Origin: CAWHNT01 sp963830775
GTDB lineage: Bacteria; Pseudomonadota; Alphaproteobacteria; Geminicoccales; Geminicoccaceae
Direction: 5' to 3'
Length of the DNA: 64,000 nucleotides
Assembly: GCA_963830775.1 (NCBI GenBank)
Contig: CAWHNT010000009.1
Location: 9,243-73,242 of the forward strand
Of this stretch, positions 39,376-48,627 are shown one piece after another; position 1 is the first letter of the stretch; the number at the start of each line of letters is the position of its first letter. The translations under genes were made by a program, and so were the position numbers. The notes below the pieces were generated by a model. That model worked only from the letters and a program-made list of their open reading frames with translations. It ran no database searches and was not told the DNA's origin.

Positions 39376-40827
39376 TCAGGATGCGAGGGCCAGCGCCGGG
39401 CGCTCGGCCGCCCGTGCGGTGAGATAACGATGGATGCCGGCGGCGGCGTCACGGCCGTCGCGGGCACCCCAGACCACGAGCGAGGCGCCGCGGACGATGT
39501 CGCCGCCGGCGAACACGCCGGGCAGGCTGGTCATCATCGTGTCCCAGTCGACCGTGACCGTGCCCCAGCGGCTGAGCTTCAGGCGCGGCTCGCCGAAGAG
39601 GCCGCCCAGGTCCTCGGGGTCGAAGCCCAGCGCGTTGACGACGAGATCCGCTTCCAGGCGGAAGCCGGAGCCCGGCACGATCTCCGGCGCCTGCCGGCCG
39701 CTGGCGTCGGGGGCACCCAGGCGCATCCGCACCGCACGCACGCCCTCGATCCGGCCGTTGCCGAGGAAGGCCTCGGGCGCCGAGAGCCAGACGAACTCGA
39801 CCCCCTCCTCCTCGGCGTGCTGCACCTCGCGCATCGAGCCCGGCATGTTGGCCTTGTCGCGACGGTAGAGGCACTGCACCGAGACGGCACCCTGGCGGAT
39901 CGCCGTGCGCACGCAGTCCATGGCCGTGTCGCCGCCGCCCACCACGACGACGCGCTTGCCGGTGGCATTCAGCATGCCGCTGTCGAAGTCGGGGACGGAA
40001 TCGCCCATGCCCTTGCGGTTGCTGGCGGTGAGATAGGCCAGCGCCGGCACCACCCCGCTCAGCCCCACGCCAGGCAACTGCAGAGCCCGGGCCCGGTAGA
40101 CGCCGGTGGCGATGAAAAGGGCATCGTGCCGCGCGTAGAGCTCGGCGAAGCCCGGCCCGCGCCCGCCCACGTCACGGTTGAGGTGGATCCGCGCACCGCT
40201 TTCCTGAAGGAGGCCGGTGCGGCGCTCGACCACCTGCTTCTCGAGCTTGAAGCCCGGGATGCCGTACATCAGGAGTCCGCCGGCACGGTCGTAGCGATCG
40301 TACAGATCGATCTGGTAGCCGTGCTTCCTGAGCTCGGCCGCGACCGAGAGTCCGGCGGGACCGGTGCCGATCACCCCGACCGAGAAGTCCAGCTCGCGAT
40401 GCGGACGGATCGGCTGCACCCAGCCGCGCTCGAAGGCGGTGTCGGAGATGTAGCGCTCGACGGCACCGATCGTGACCGTGCCGTGCCCCGCCTGCTCGAT
40501 GACGCAGTTGCCCTCGCAGAGCCGGTCCTGCGGGCAGATCCGGCCGCAGATCTCGGGCAGGAAGCTCGTGCGGTTGGAGAGCTCGTAGGCTTCCTCAAGG
40601 CGGCCTTCCGCCGTCAGCCGCAGCCAGTCCGGGATGTGGTTGTGCAGCGGGCAGTGGACCTGACAGAACGGCACCCCGCACTGCTCGCAGCGCGAGGCCT
40701 GCTCGGCAGCCCCGGGCGGCTGGAAGCTGTCATAGATCTCGCGGAAGTCGCTCGTCCGCTGCTCAGCGCCACGCTTCTCCGGCATGCGCTGCCCGATGCT
40801 GACGAACTGCATCATCTTGGCGGGCAT
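39376..40827 (-). CDS. gltD: Glutamate synthase small subunit
   Basis: A 483-residue NADPH-dependent flavoprotein feeding electrons to GltB. The N-terminal [4Fe-4S] motifs are CEQCGVPFCQVHCP and CGRICPQDRLCEGNC. The FAD site VIGTGPAGLSVAAEL and NADPH site VVVVGGGDTAMDC follow. GGAGG precedes ATG 40827 by seven bases. It is transcribed before gltB, the reverse of the enteric order. Confidence 0.95.
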   Translation of the reverse strand: MPAKMMQFVSIGQRMPEKRGAEQRTSDFREIYDSFQPPGAAEQASRCEQCGVPFCQVHCPLHNHIPDWLRLTAEGRLEEAYELSNRTSFLPEICGRICPQDRLCEGNCVIEQAGHGTVTIGAVERYISDTAFERGWVQPIRPHRELDFSVGVIGTGPAGLSVAAELRKHGYQIDLYDRYDRAGGLLMYGIPGFKLEKQVVERRTGLLQESGARIHLNRDVGGRGPGFAELYARHDALFIATGVYRARALQLPGVGLSGVVPALAYLTASNRKGMGDSVPDFDSGMLNATGKRVVVVGGGDTAMDCVRTAIRQGAVSVQCLYRRDKANMPGSMREVQHAEEEGVEFVWLSAPEAFLGNGRIEGVRAVRMRLGAPDASGRQAPEIVPGSGFRLEADLVVNALGFDPEDLGGLFGEPRLKLSRWGTVTVDWDTMMTSLPGVFAGGDIVRGASLVVWGARDGRDAAAGIHRYLTARAAERPALALAS

Positions 40828-40984
40828 CAGGCGGCCTCCGAGGTATTTTTGTGCGCCGACGGCCCTCGCGGCGCCCCATGCTCGGGTTCCGTCGTGGCGA
40901 GGATATAAAGGAGAGTTAGGAACGCGTCCAGATCAGGTTCGCTCAGTTAGTCCCAATTCTGGTACTTTTTTCTGCCCTCGCCCA
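40828..40984 (-). promoter_or_regulatory. Upstream region of gltD-gltB
   Basis: 157 bp without a gene, unusually AT-rich in places. On the minus strand it holds a TTTATATCC stretch near 40905 that could be a -10 element, with no convincing -35. A run of six T at 40966-40973 on the plus strand lacks a good upstream stem. No sigma-54 consensus is visible although rpoN is in this window. Confidence 0.35.
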
Positions 40985-41692
40985 CTATGTCGCAGCGCCA
41001 TCTGCGCTGCCAGCCCGCAAACCATATCGAAACGAATGCATTTTGGTCCCATTTTGGGACACTCCCGGGCGATCAATGCCGGCGCTCAGTGGCCAAGCCG
41101 TCAGAGCGGTCTCGAGAGCTTCCTCCGGAAGATCGAACCGAACGCCACTCGCAAGCACCAGCATGTCGATGGCCGCAAGCAGCGCGATCGTACCAAGCAA
41201 GGCGCGGGCCACGTGGCGCTCGGGGAGCGGGCTCCCCCGAGCGGCGGGGAGGACCAGCAGGGCGGCGATGAGGGCAAGGCCCGCACCCGCCAGGAGCTTC
41301 CCGGCCAGGATCGCGGGCGGCCCGACCGCATGGGGAGCAAGGCCGCGCGCCACGACGACGGCAAACCGGGGCAGCACGGCCAGCAGGTCCGCCGACGCGA
41401 GCACGGCAGCCGCCAGCGCAGCAAGCGCCGTGGCCACGTTGCGCCCGCGGGCCGCCGCCAGCGCAAGAAGGAGTGCGGCACCGGCGAGCTGCCCCGGTGC
41501 CAGCAGGCCGAACGGAGCCGCATCCGCCGAGGCGAGCACCATCTGCTGCAGCCCGTGCCCGCGCTGCCGGGCCTCCAGGACTCCGCCCAGGACGTGAACG
41601 AGCAGGAAGCCCAGATCGAGCAGCAGGATCAGCTCGAGCGCCGCCCGCCCCCGCATGCCGCTGCCGGCGGCCGGAGCCGCACCCACCCTCAT
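40985..41692 (-). CDS. Hypothetical integral membrane protein
   Basis: About 235 residues with five likely membrane helices, for example LELILLLDLGFLLVHVLGGV, GQLAGAALLLALAAA, ILAGKLLAGAGLALIAALLVL and ALLGTIALLAAIDMLVLASGV. I do not recognise a family. ATG 41692 follows GGGAGAT; GTG 41710 and ATG 41656 are alternatives. The last 30 residues are polar with atypical codons and may be out of frame. A long frame on the opposite strand lacks any such structure. Confidence 0.5.
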   Translation of the reverse strand: MRVGAAPAAGSGMRGRAALELILLLDLGFLLVHVLGGVLEARQRGHGLQQMVLASADAAPFGLLAPGQLAGAALLLALAAARGRNVATALAALAAAVLASADLLAVLPRFAVVVARGLAPHAVGPPAILAGKLLAGAGLALIAALLVLPAARGSPLPERHVARALLGTIALLAAIDMLVLASGVRFDLPEEALETALTAWPLSAGIDRPGVSQNGTKMHSFRYGLRAGSADGAAT

Positions 41693-41757
41693 CTCGGCCC
41701 CATCTCCCACCAGCAGGGCCCAGCATGACGATGGCGGATGAAAATAGGGTTAAGCGC

Positions 41758-42700
41758 TCAGGCGATCGGCAGCCGGTTCGGGAAGCGGCCGTAGGCGCGG
41801 ATATAGGTGGGCACCACGGTCTCCAGCGGTGTCGGCTGGATGCCGAGCTCGGCCAGGCCAGGGGCACCCTCGGCCACCACATTGTCGCGCTTGAGCAGCT
41901 CCACCTGGTCCGGCGTGAGCGGCGGCTCCGGCAGGAGCTGGAGCAGGCGGGCCTGCAGGCTCGCGGCGCCGAACGGCAGGGTCACGAGCAGCCGGCGGCG
42001 CCCGACCATCTTGAGGATCAGCTCCATGAGCTCGCGGAAGGTGTAGACCGTGGGCCCGCCGAGCTCGAAGGTCCGGCCGGCATGGTTGCCGTCGCCGAGC
42101 GCGGTCACGATCGCGGAGGCCACGTCGCCGACATGGACCGGCTGGAACCTCGTATGGCCACCGCCGACCAGCGGCAGGACCGGCATGATCTGGGCCATGC
42201 GCGCGAACCGGTTGAAGAAGCCGTCCTCGGGCCCGAACACGATGCTTGGGCGGACGATCACGGCTTGCGGGAAGGCGGCGCGGACGTTGGCCTCCCCTTG
42301 CGCCTTGGTGCGGCCGTAGAGGCTGGGCGAGGCCGGATCGGCCCCGATCGCCGACATCTGCACCAGCCGCAGCGCTCCGGCGGCCTTGGCCGCGGCCGCG
42401 ATCTCGCCCGGGCAGGCGGGCCTGCACCGCCTCGAACTCGCCGGCACGGCGCTCGAACAGGATGCCGATCAGGTTCACGACATCGCTGCTGCCGGCCACC
42501 ATCCGGGCCACCGAAGCGGGCCCGGGCTCCCACGGCTCGAGCACGATCTGGCCCACCGCCCCCATGGGCTTGAGGAACATGGCCCGGTTGGGCTCGCGTG
42601 AGGGCACCCTGATCGTGGCACCCAGCTCGGCCAGCCGCTTCACCACATAGCGGCCGATAAAGCCCGAGCCGCCGAAGACGGTGACCACCTTGTCGCGCAT
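41758..42700 (-). CDS. NDUFA9-like NAD(P)-binding protein, one frameshift
   Basis: An atypical short-chain dehydrogenase of the complex I NDUFA9/39-kDa family, about 313 residues restored. VTVFGGSGFIGRYVV is the dinucleotide site; VVNLIGILFERRAGEFEAVQ, then after the break LVQMSAIGAD, SLYGRTKAQGE and IVRPSIVFGPEDGFFNRFA follow. The break, near 42420, is one extra base in a C/G run. The start at 42700 follows GGGAGGA. In alphaproteobacteria it may bind quinone or act in complex I assembly; this is not proven. Confidence 0.82.
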
Positions 42701-42825
42701 GATTCCTCCCAGGAGCCGCTGGCGGGGGCGGCCGCGACCACCTGCCGCGAGGGTGAAGCGTCCGGCCGACCTCACATAATCGCGTTGACGGCCATTGCCG
42801 AGGCTCATACACGTCGCGGGGCCGT

Positions 42826-42912
42826 GCCCAGGTGGCGGAATTGGTAGACGCGCAGGTTTCAGGTACCTGTGGCCCACAAGCCGTGGAGGTTCGAGTCCTC
42901 TCCTGGGCACCA
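42826..42912 (+). tRNA. tRNA-Leu (anticodon CAG)
   Basis: An 87-base class II tRNA with encoded CCA. The acceptor arms GCCCAGG and CCTGGGC pair fully. The D arm contains AATTGGTAGAC, the anticodon stem CAGGT/ACCTG closes a TTCAGGT loop giving CAG, a long variable arm follows, and the T arm contains GGTTCGAGTCC. It reads CUG, the dominant Leu codon in this genome. Confidence 0.97.
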
Positions 42913-42988
42913 CTCCCCGCGGCCGTTCAGCCGATCTTAACCAAATGCGAGTAGCGTCCCGCTATCTGCTCGCCAGCTGACGGCAATC

Positions 42989-43600
42989 ATGAACATCGAG
43001 CTGCATCAGGGCGACCTGCCCGACCATCTGACGCTGGGCGAGGTCGTCGCGGTCGATACCGAGACGATGGGCCTGAAGCCCGAGCGCGACCGCCTGTGCG
43101 TCGTCCAGCTGAGCGACGGCGACGGCACCGCGCACCTGGTCCAGCTCCAGCCCGGCGGCTACCGTACACCCAACCTCAACGCCCTGCTCGCGGATCCCGA
43201 CCGGCTCAAGCTCTTTCATTACGCCCGCTTCGACCTCGCCATGCTGCGCCGGTTCCTGGGTGTGGCCTGCGGCCCGGTCTACTGCACCAAGATCGCTTCC
43301 AGGCTCGCCCGCACCTATACCGACCGGCACGGGCTCAAGGACCTCGTGCGCGAGCTCCTGGGGGTCGAGCTCGACAAGACCGAGCAGAGCTCGGACTGGG
43401 GTGCGCCGGCCTTGAGTGAGACCCAGCTCCGCTATGCCGCGCGCGATGTGGCCCACCTGCACGAGATCCGCGCCCGCCTCGATGCGATGCTGGAGCGCGA
43501 GGGCCGCAGCCATCTCGCGGCCGCCTGCTTCGCCTTCCTGCCGGTCCGGGCCGAGCTCGACCTTGCCGGCTGGGCCGAGCAGGACCTGTTCGCGCATTGA
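42989..43600 (+). CDS. rnd: Ribonuclease D-like 3'-5' exonuclease
   Basis: A 203-residue DEDDy exonuclease domain without HRDC domains, the short alphaproteobacterial form. Catalytic residues are in VAVDTETMGL (Asp23, Glu25), HYARFDLAML and YAARDVAHL. It acts in RNA 3'-end trimming by family. It follows tRNA-Leu and precedes kdsD, matching the usual rnd-kdsD linkage in this class. Confidence 0.9.
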   Translation: MNIELHQGDLPDHLTLGEVVAVDTETMGLKPERDRLCVVQLSDGDGTAHLVQLQPGGYRTPNLNALLADPDRLKLFHYARFDLAMLRRFLGVACGPVYCTKIASRLARTYTDRHGLKDLVRELLGVELDKTEQSSDWGAPALSETQLRYAARDVAHLHEIRARLDAMLEREGRSHLAAACFAFLPVRAELDLAGWAEQDLFAH

Positions 43601-43741
43601 GCCCTGCATGACGCTGCCCACCCCTCCGCGCTCGCTCGTTGACGGCCGGGTGGCCCCGCCGGATACTCCGCCGCCGTGCCGAGCCGCCATAGGCACCTCG
43701 CAAGGATGGCGGCAAGCGAGGCCGGACGGGCCTCGAGCCGG

Positions 43742-44770
43742 ATGGGAAGCAACGTGACTGGCGAGCGCGCAAGCGCGCGACGGCTGCCTGACGCGGCCGG
43801 CGCGGACGAGGGGCCGAGCCCGGCGGTAGCCAGCGCTCGCCGGGTGATCACGGCCGAGGCCGACGCGCTCCGGCTCATGGCGCACCGGATCGGGGCCGAC
43901 TTCGCCGCCGTGGTCGACCGGCTGGCAGCGGTGCCGGGCCGGGTCGTGGTCACCGGCATGGGCAAGAGCGGCCATGTCGCGCGCAAGATCGCGGCCACGC
44001 TGGCCTCCACCGGCACCCCCGCCCTCTTCGTCCACCCGGCCGAGGCCAGCCACGGCGATCTCGGCATGATCACCGCCCAGGACGCGGTGATCGCACTTTC
44101 GAATTCGGGCGAGACGCCGGAGCTGCGCGACCTCGTCCTCTACACCCGCCGCTTCGGCATCCCGCTGGTCGCCATCGTCGGCCGGCAGCGGAGCACGCTC
44201 GGCGACGATGCGGACGAGGCGCTGATCCTGCCCGAGCTGCGCGAGGCCTGCCCGATGGGCCTGGCCCCCACCACCTCGACCACCTGCATGCTGGCGCTGG
44301 GCGATGCCATCGCGGTGGCCCTGCTCGAGCGGCGTGGCTTCTCCGCCAACGACTTCGCCACCTTCCATCCGGGCGGGAAGCTGGGCAGCCGGCTCCTGCG
44401 GGTCGAGCAGCTCATGCACAAGGCACCGGAGCTGCCGCTGGTGACGCCCGAGGCCAGCATGGGCGAGGCCGTCCTGGAGATGAGCGACAAGCGCCTGGGC
44501 TGCGTCGGCGTCGTCGAGGACGGCAGGCTGGTCGGCATCGTCACCGACGGCGATCTCCGCCGCCACATGCGGCCCGATATCCTGGAGCGGCCGGTCCGCG
44601 AGGTGATGAGCCGGCACCCGCGCACGATCGGGGCCCGCGCCCTCGCGGTCGAGGCGGTGGCCGCCATGAACGGCGGCGGACGACCCGTCACCGTCCTCTT
44701 CGTCGTCGAGAGCGAGCGCCCGATCGGAGCGCTCCATCTGCACGACTGCCTCAAGGCCGGGATCGTGTGA
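43742..44770 (+). CDS. kdsD: Arabinose-5-phosphate isomerase
   Basis: Supplies arabinose 5-phosphate for Kdo synthesis. An N-terminal SIS domain (VVTGMGKSGHVARKIAATLASTG, then ALSNSGETPEL) and two CBS domains (from about residue 225, EQLMHKAPELPLV...) give the KpsF/GutQ layout. The start is uncertain: ATG 43742 or GTG 43754 precede the conserved part; the frame is open from 43676. Its stop overlaps the lptA start (GTGA). Confidence 0.92.
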   Translation: MGSNVTGERASARRLPDAAGADEGPSPAVASARRVITAEADALRLMAHRIGADFAAVVDRLAAVPGRVVVTGMGKSGHVARKIAATLASTGTPALFVHPAEASHGDLGMITAQDAVIALSNSGETPELRDLVLYTRRFGIPLVAIVGRQRSTLGDDADEALILPELREACPMGLAPTTSTTCMLALGDAIAVALLERRGFSANDFATFHPGGKLGSRLLRVEQLMHKAPELPLVTPEASMGEAVLEMSDKRLGCVGVVEDGRLVGIVTDGDLRRHMRPDILERPVREVMSRHPRTIGARALAVEAVAAMNGGGRPVTVLFVVESERPIGALHLHDCLKAGIV

Positions 44771-45409
44771 GCCAGACCATGCGCCAACCCAGCTCCCGAT
44801 CGCGCTCGCAGGCTGGGCTTCGGCCTGCTGCTCGCGTTCCTTCTCCTGGCCGGCCTTCTCCTGGCCGACAGTGCGGTGGCCCAGCAGCAGCCTCAACAGC
44901 AGACCCAGCCGCAACGCAAGGCGGCACAGGAGGACGACCCGGTCGAGATCGTCTCCGATTCGCTCGTGGTCGAGCAGGAGAAGCAGCTCGCCACCTTCAC
45001 GGGCAATGTCGACGCCGTCCAGGGCGAGATGCGGCTGCGGGCGGACAAGCTGCTCGTCTACTATCAGGAGGACAACGAGCAGGCGGGTGCTGCCCAACCC
45101 GCCGGCGGCGATCAGGCCATCCAGCGGATCGAGGCCATGGGCAACGTGTTCGTCACCCGGCCCGGCGAGACGGCCAAGGGCGACAACGGCACCTACCAGC
45201 CGGCCACGGGCGACGTCACGCTCGACGGCAATGTCGTGCTCACCCGCGGGCAGAACGTGATCCGCGGCGCCCGCCTGCTCTCCAACCGGCGCACCGGCCA
45301 GTCGACGGTCTATGCCGCGGCACCGGGCTCCATCGGCAAGCCGGAGCAGCGGGTCCGGGCCCTGTTCAAGCCCGAAAGCCGGCCGCAGCAGCCGGCCCGG
45401 AAGCCGTGA
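44767..45409 (+). CDS. lptA: LptA/OstA periplasmic LPS transport protein, N-terminal frameshift
   Basis: The body (DPVEIVSDSLVVEQEKQLATFTGNVDAVQG, then MRLRADKLLVYY and GNVVLTRGQNVIRGARL) is the OstA beta-jellyroll that bridges LPS across the periplasm. The signal peptide RRLGFGLLLAFLLLAGLLLADSAVA lies just upstream but has no start codon in its own frame. GTG 44767, overlapping the kdsD stop, connects to it if one extra base near 44805 is removed. No lptC gene lies between kdsD and lptA. Confidence 0.85.
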
Positions 45410-46218
45410 CCGTCTCGCTCGACCGCGATCTCATGCCGCCAGGCATCGCGCCGCAGCTCGTCGCACGTCCGGAGCGGTTCCTGCCGCCGCCGGCCCAGGC
45501 CGAGCTCGGTGCCTACAATCTGGGCAAACGCTACCGCACCCGGCCCGTCCTCCAGGACGTGTCGCTGCACCTTGCCCGCGGCGAGGCCGTGGGCCTGCTC
45601 GGGCCCAACGGGGCCGGCAAGACCACCTGCTTCTATATCATCACCGGCCTGATCGCGGCCGACCGCGGCCAGGTCGTCCTGGACGGCCAGGACATCACCC
45701 GCCTGCCCATGCACCGCCGGGCCAGGGCCGGCATCGGCTACCTGCCGCAGGAGGCCTCGGTGTTCCGCGGCCTCACGGTCGAGCAGAACATCCTGGCCGT
45801 GCTCGAGCTGCACGAGCGCGACCGCGAGCAGCGGCGTGCCCGCTGCGAGCAGCTCCTGCGCGAGTTCGACCTCGTCCGCGTTCGCTCGACGCTGGCCATC
45901 GCCCTTTCCGGCGGCGAGCGGCGACGCACCGAGATCGCGCGCGCCCTGGCCTCGGACCCGAGCTTCGTCCTCCTGGACGAGCCCTTGGCCGGCATCGACC
46001 CCATCAACGTGACGGAGATCAGGCACCTTGTCGGCCATCTCAAGGACCGGGGGCTGGGCGTGCTGATCACCGACCACAATGTCCGCGACATGCTGGAGAT
46101 CATCGACCGCGCCTATATCCTGCACGAGGGCCGGGTCCTGTTCGAGGGCACGCCGTCCGAGATCGTGGCCGATCCAGCGGTGCGGCGCGTCTATCTCGGC
46201 GACCGTTTCAGTCTCTGA
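45406..46218 (+). CDS. lptB: LPS export ATP-binding protein
   Basis: The cytoplasmic ATPase powering LPS extraction. Walker A is GPNGAGKTT, followed by the family-specific YIITGLIAAD, the Q-loop YLPQEASVFRGLTVEQN, signature LSGGERRR, Walker B FVLLDEPLAGIDP and switch TDHNVRD. GTG 45406 overlaps the lptA stop; ATG 45433 is an alternative that still precedes the domain. It lies 9 bp before rpoN. Confidence 0.95.
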   Translation: MTVSLDRDLMPPGIAPQLVARPERFLPPPAQAELGAYNLGKRYRTRPVLQDVSLHLARGEAVGLLGPNGAGKTTCFYIITGLIAADRGQVVLDGQDITRLPMHRRARAGIGYLPQEASVFRGLTVEQNILAVLELHERDREQRRARCEQLLREFDLVRVRSTLAIALSGGERRRTEIARALASDPSFVLLDEPLAGIDPINVTEIRHLVGHLKDRGLGVLITDHNVRDMLEIIDRAYILHEGRVLFEGTPSEIVADPAVRRVYLGDRFSL

Positions 46219-46227
46219 GCCCTGACC

Positions 46228-47664
46228 ATGGCGCTCGCAGCCGGCCTCCGCCTCGACCTGCGCCAGACCCAGGGGCTGGTGCTCACACCCCAGCTCCAGC
46301 AGGCGATCAAGCTCCTCCAGCTCTCCAACCTCGAGCTCTCGGCCGCGGTCGACCGCGAGGTGGCGGAGAACCCCTTCCTCGAGCGGGCCGAGGGCCTGCA
46401 CGTGAACGGGGTGACGGCCCCGGTACCCGCACCGGTCTCCAGCGCGCCGGGCCCGATCGAGCGCGACGAGGGCTGGTGGCAGCCCTCGGCCGGCCGTGCC
46501 GCCGACTGCACCCTGGGCCTCAAGCGCGCGACGCGGGGCCAGGCGGAAGGCGAGCTGCCGTCGCTGGAAGCCAGGCTCACCAGGCCGCGCGGCCTGCGCG
46601 AGCACCTCCTGGAGCAGATCGGCGGGGCCAGGGACGTGGCTGCCCGAGCCCTGGCGGCGACACTGATCGACTGGCTCGACCAGGATGGCTATCTGCGCGA
46701 GTCGGATGCCGATCTCGGCGTGGCGCTGGGCACGTCGGTGGAGCTGGTGGCTGCGGCACGCGCCCTGCTCCAGGCCTGTGATCCGGCCGGTGTCGGCGCC
46801 TGCGACCTCGCCCAGTGCCTGGGCCTGCAGCTGCGCGAGCGTGACCGGCTCGACCCGGCCATGCAGGCGCTCCTGGCGAACCTGCCCCTTCTGGCCCGGG
46901 CCGAGCGGGCCGAGCTGATGCGGCGCTGCGCGGTCGACGCCGAGGACCTGCAGGACATGATCCACGAGCTGAAGGAGCTGGAGCCGCGGCCGGCACGCTC
47001 CTTCGGCAACGAGGATGTCTTCACGGTCATCCCGGACGTGCTGGTGTTCGCCGGACCCGACCATAGCTGGCGGGTCGAGCTGAACAGCGGGACCTTGCCC
47101 CGCGTCCTGGTCGACCGCTCCTATCACGCCACCATCCAGCGCCAGGGCGTCGACCGGCAGTCGCGCGAGTATCTGAGCGAGCGGCTCCAGGCCGCCACCT
47201 GGCTCGCCAAGGCCCTGGACCAACGCGCCCGCACCATGCTCAAGGTCGTGCGCGCGATCTTCGCCCGCCAGCGCCCGTTCCTGGAGCGTGGCGTCCAGGC
47301 GCTGCGCCCCCTTGTCTTGCGCGACATCGCCGAGCGGACCGGGCTGCACGAGAGCACCGTGAGCCGTGCCACCGCCGACAAATATGTGGCAACCCCGCAC
47401 GGAACCTTTCCGCTCAAGTTCTTCTTCACGACCGCGATCGCAGCTGTTTCGGGCGAGGAGTCCCACAGTGCCGAGGTGGTGCGCCAGCAGATCAGGAAGC
47501 TCGTCGAGCGCGAGGGCGCCGACGTTCTCTCCGACGACCAGATCGTGGTCGAGCTGCGCCGCATGGGGGCCGTGATTGCCCGGCGCACGGTCGCCAAGTA
47601 CCGCGAATCGCTGAGCATTCCCTCCTCGGTCGAGCGCAGGCGGGCGAAGGCGCTCAGCCGATGA
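46228..47664 (+). CDS. rpoN: RNA polymerase sigma-54 factor
   Basis: A 478-residue alternative sigma factor. Region I is the Gln/Leu-rich LRQTQGLVLTPQLQQAIKLLQ. The core-binding region lies in the middle, and the DNA-binding part ends with the RpoN box RRTVAKYRESLSIPSS. It directs transcription from -12/-24 promoters with enhancer-binding activators. It sits in the classic lptB-rpoN-ptsN context, but the hpf gene often found after rpoN is not present. Confidence 0.96.
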   Translation: MALAAGLRLDLRQTQGLVLTPQLQQAIKLLQLSNLELSAAVDREVAENPFLERAEGLHVNGVTAPVPAPVSSAPGPIERDEGWWQPSAGRAADCTLGLKRATRGQAEGELPSLEARLTRPRGLREHLLEQIGGARDVAARALAATLIDWLDQDGYLRESDADLGVALGTSVELVAAARALLQACDPAGVGACDLAQCLGLQLRERDRLDPAMQALLANLPLLARAERAELMRRCAVDAEDLQDMIHELKELEPRPARSFGNEDVFTVIPDVLVFAGPDHSWRVELNSGTLPRVLVDRSYHATIQRQGVDRQSREYLSERLQAATWLAKALDQRARTMLKVVRAIFARQRPFLERGVQALRPLVLRDIAERTGLHESTVSRATADKYVATPHGTFPLKFFFTTAIAAVSGEESHSAEVVRQQIRKLVEREGADVLSDDQIVVELRRMGAVIARRTVAKYRESLSIPSSVERRRAKALSR

Positions 47665-47728
47665 CCCTTCCGGGCGTGCTTCCTCCACGCTGCTCGGAGC
47701 TGCCGATCGTACCCGTGAGAGTATCCGC

Positions 47729-48193
47729 ATGGTGGCCATCGCCGATCTCGTGACCGCGGACCGGCTGCTGCTCGACCTTCGTCCGTCGAGCAAGCGGCAG
47801 CTGTTCCAGGACCTGGCGGCCGCGGTCGAGCGGGCGTCGGGCATCGACCAGACCACCGTGCTGGCGGCCCTGGTCCAGCGGGAGAAGCTGGGCACCACGG
47901 GCATCGGCGACGGGGTGGCCGTGCCGCACGCACGGCTCAAGGACCTGCCGCGGCTCATGGGCTTCTTTGCCCGGCTCACGAAACCCGTGGACTACGATGC
48001 CCTGGACGAGCTGCCGGTCGACCTCGCCTTCCTGATCGTGGCACCGGAGGACGAGAACGCGGAGCAGCTCAAGGCGCTGGCGAAGATCGCCCGTCTCCTG
48101 CGCGACCCGGCACTCACCGCTCAGCTGCGCCGCGAGACCGATCCCAGGCGGGTGCACGACATCATCGCCGGCCGGGCCGGCGATCGGGAGTGA
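47729..48193 (+). CDS. ptsN: Nitrogen PTS EIIA component
   Basis: A 154-residue EIIA-Ntr. The phosphorylated histidine is His67 in GIGDGVAVPHARL, and RLMGFFARLTKPVDYDALDELPVDLAFLI is the fructose/mannitol-type EIIA fold. It regulates potassium and nitrogen functions by phosphorylation state in related bacteria. It overlaps hprK by 4 bp (GTGA). Confidence 0.94.
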   Translation: MVAIADLVTADRLLLDLRPSSKRQLFQDLAAAVERASGIDQTTVLAALVQREKLGTTGIGDGVAVPHARLKDLPRLMGFFARLTKPVDYDALDELPVDLAFLIVAPEDENAEQLKALAKIARLLRDPALTAQLRRETDPRRVHDIIAGRAGDRE

Positions 48194-48624
48194 CGGCAGC
48201 CGCCACGGCCCTCACCCTCCACGCGAGCGCTGTTGCCTGGCACGGCCGCGGCGTCCTGCTGCGCGGCGCTTCGGGATCGGGCAAGTCGGCCCTGGCGCTG
48301 CGCCTCCTCCAGGCCGGCGCCCGGCTCGTGGCCGACGATCTCGTGACGGTCAGCGCCGAGCGCGGTCGCCTTATCGCCCGCTCGCCCCGACCGTCAGGCT
48401 TGATCGAGGCGCGCGGTCTGGGCATCTTCCGTCTCGCCGCAGCGGCCACGGCACCTTTGGCGCTGGCCGTAGACCTGATGCCCTCCGCCGTGCTGGAGCG
48501 GCTGCCCGAGGTGGCGTCGGAGACCTTGTTGGGCATCACCCTCCCCCGCATCGCCCTCGACGCCGGTGTTCCCGGTGCGCCGGCCCTGGTCCTGCTGGCG
48601 CTGACCGCACGCCGTGCCGGCTGA
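48190..48624 (+). CDS. hprK: HPr kinase/phosphorylase, short form
   Basis: A 144-residue C-terminal-only HprK. Walker A is GASGSGKS (26-33), VADDLV holds the catalytic acidic pair, and IEARGLGIFRL is the HprK signature. Alphaproteobacterial HprK lacks the N-terminal domain, so the length is normal. It should phosphorylate the conserved serine (Ser50) of HPr encoded 1.3 kb downstream. Confidence 0.9.
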   Translation: MTAAATALTLHASAVAWHGRGVLLRGASGSGKSALALRLLQAGARLVADDLVTVSAERGRLIARSPRPSGLIEARGLGIFRLAAAATAPLALAVDLMPSAVLERLPEVASETLLGITLPRIALDAGVPGAPALVLLALTARRAG

Positions 48625-48627
48625 GCC

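Noticed and set aside
40966..40973. T-run as plus-strand terminator
   Set aside because: The upstream stem is only about three base pairs and no plus-strand gene ends there.
42795..42980. Small open frame reading CPGGGIGRRAGFRYL on the plus strand
   Set aside because: It is the translation of tRNA-Leu; this is a well-known false gene.
45310..47979. 889-codon open frame antisense to lptB-rpoN
   Set aside because: Shadow of high GC coding sequence; no motifs, while the sense strand encodes clear LptB and RpoN.
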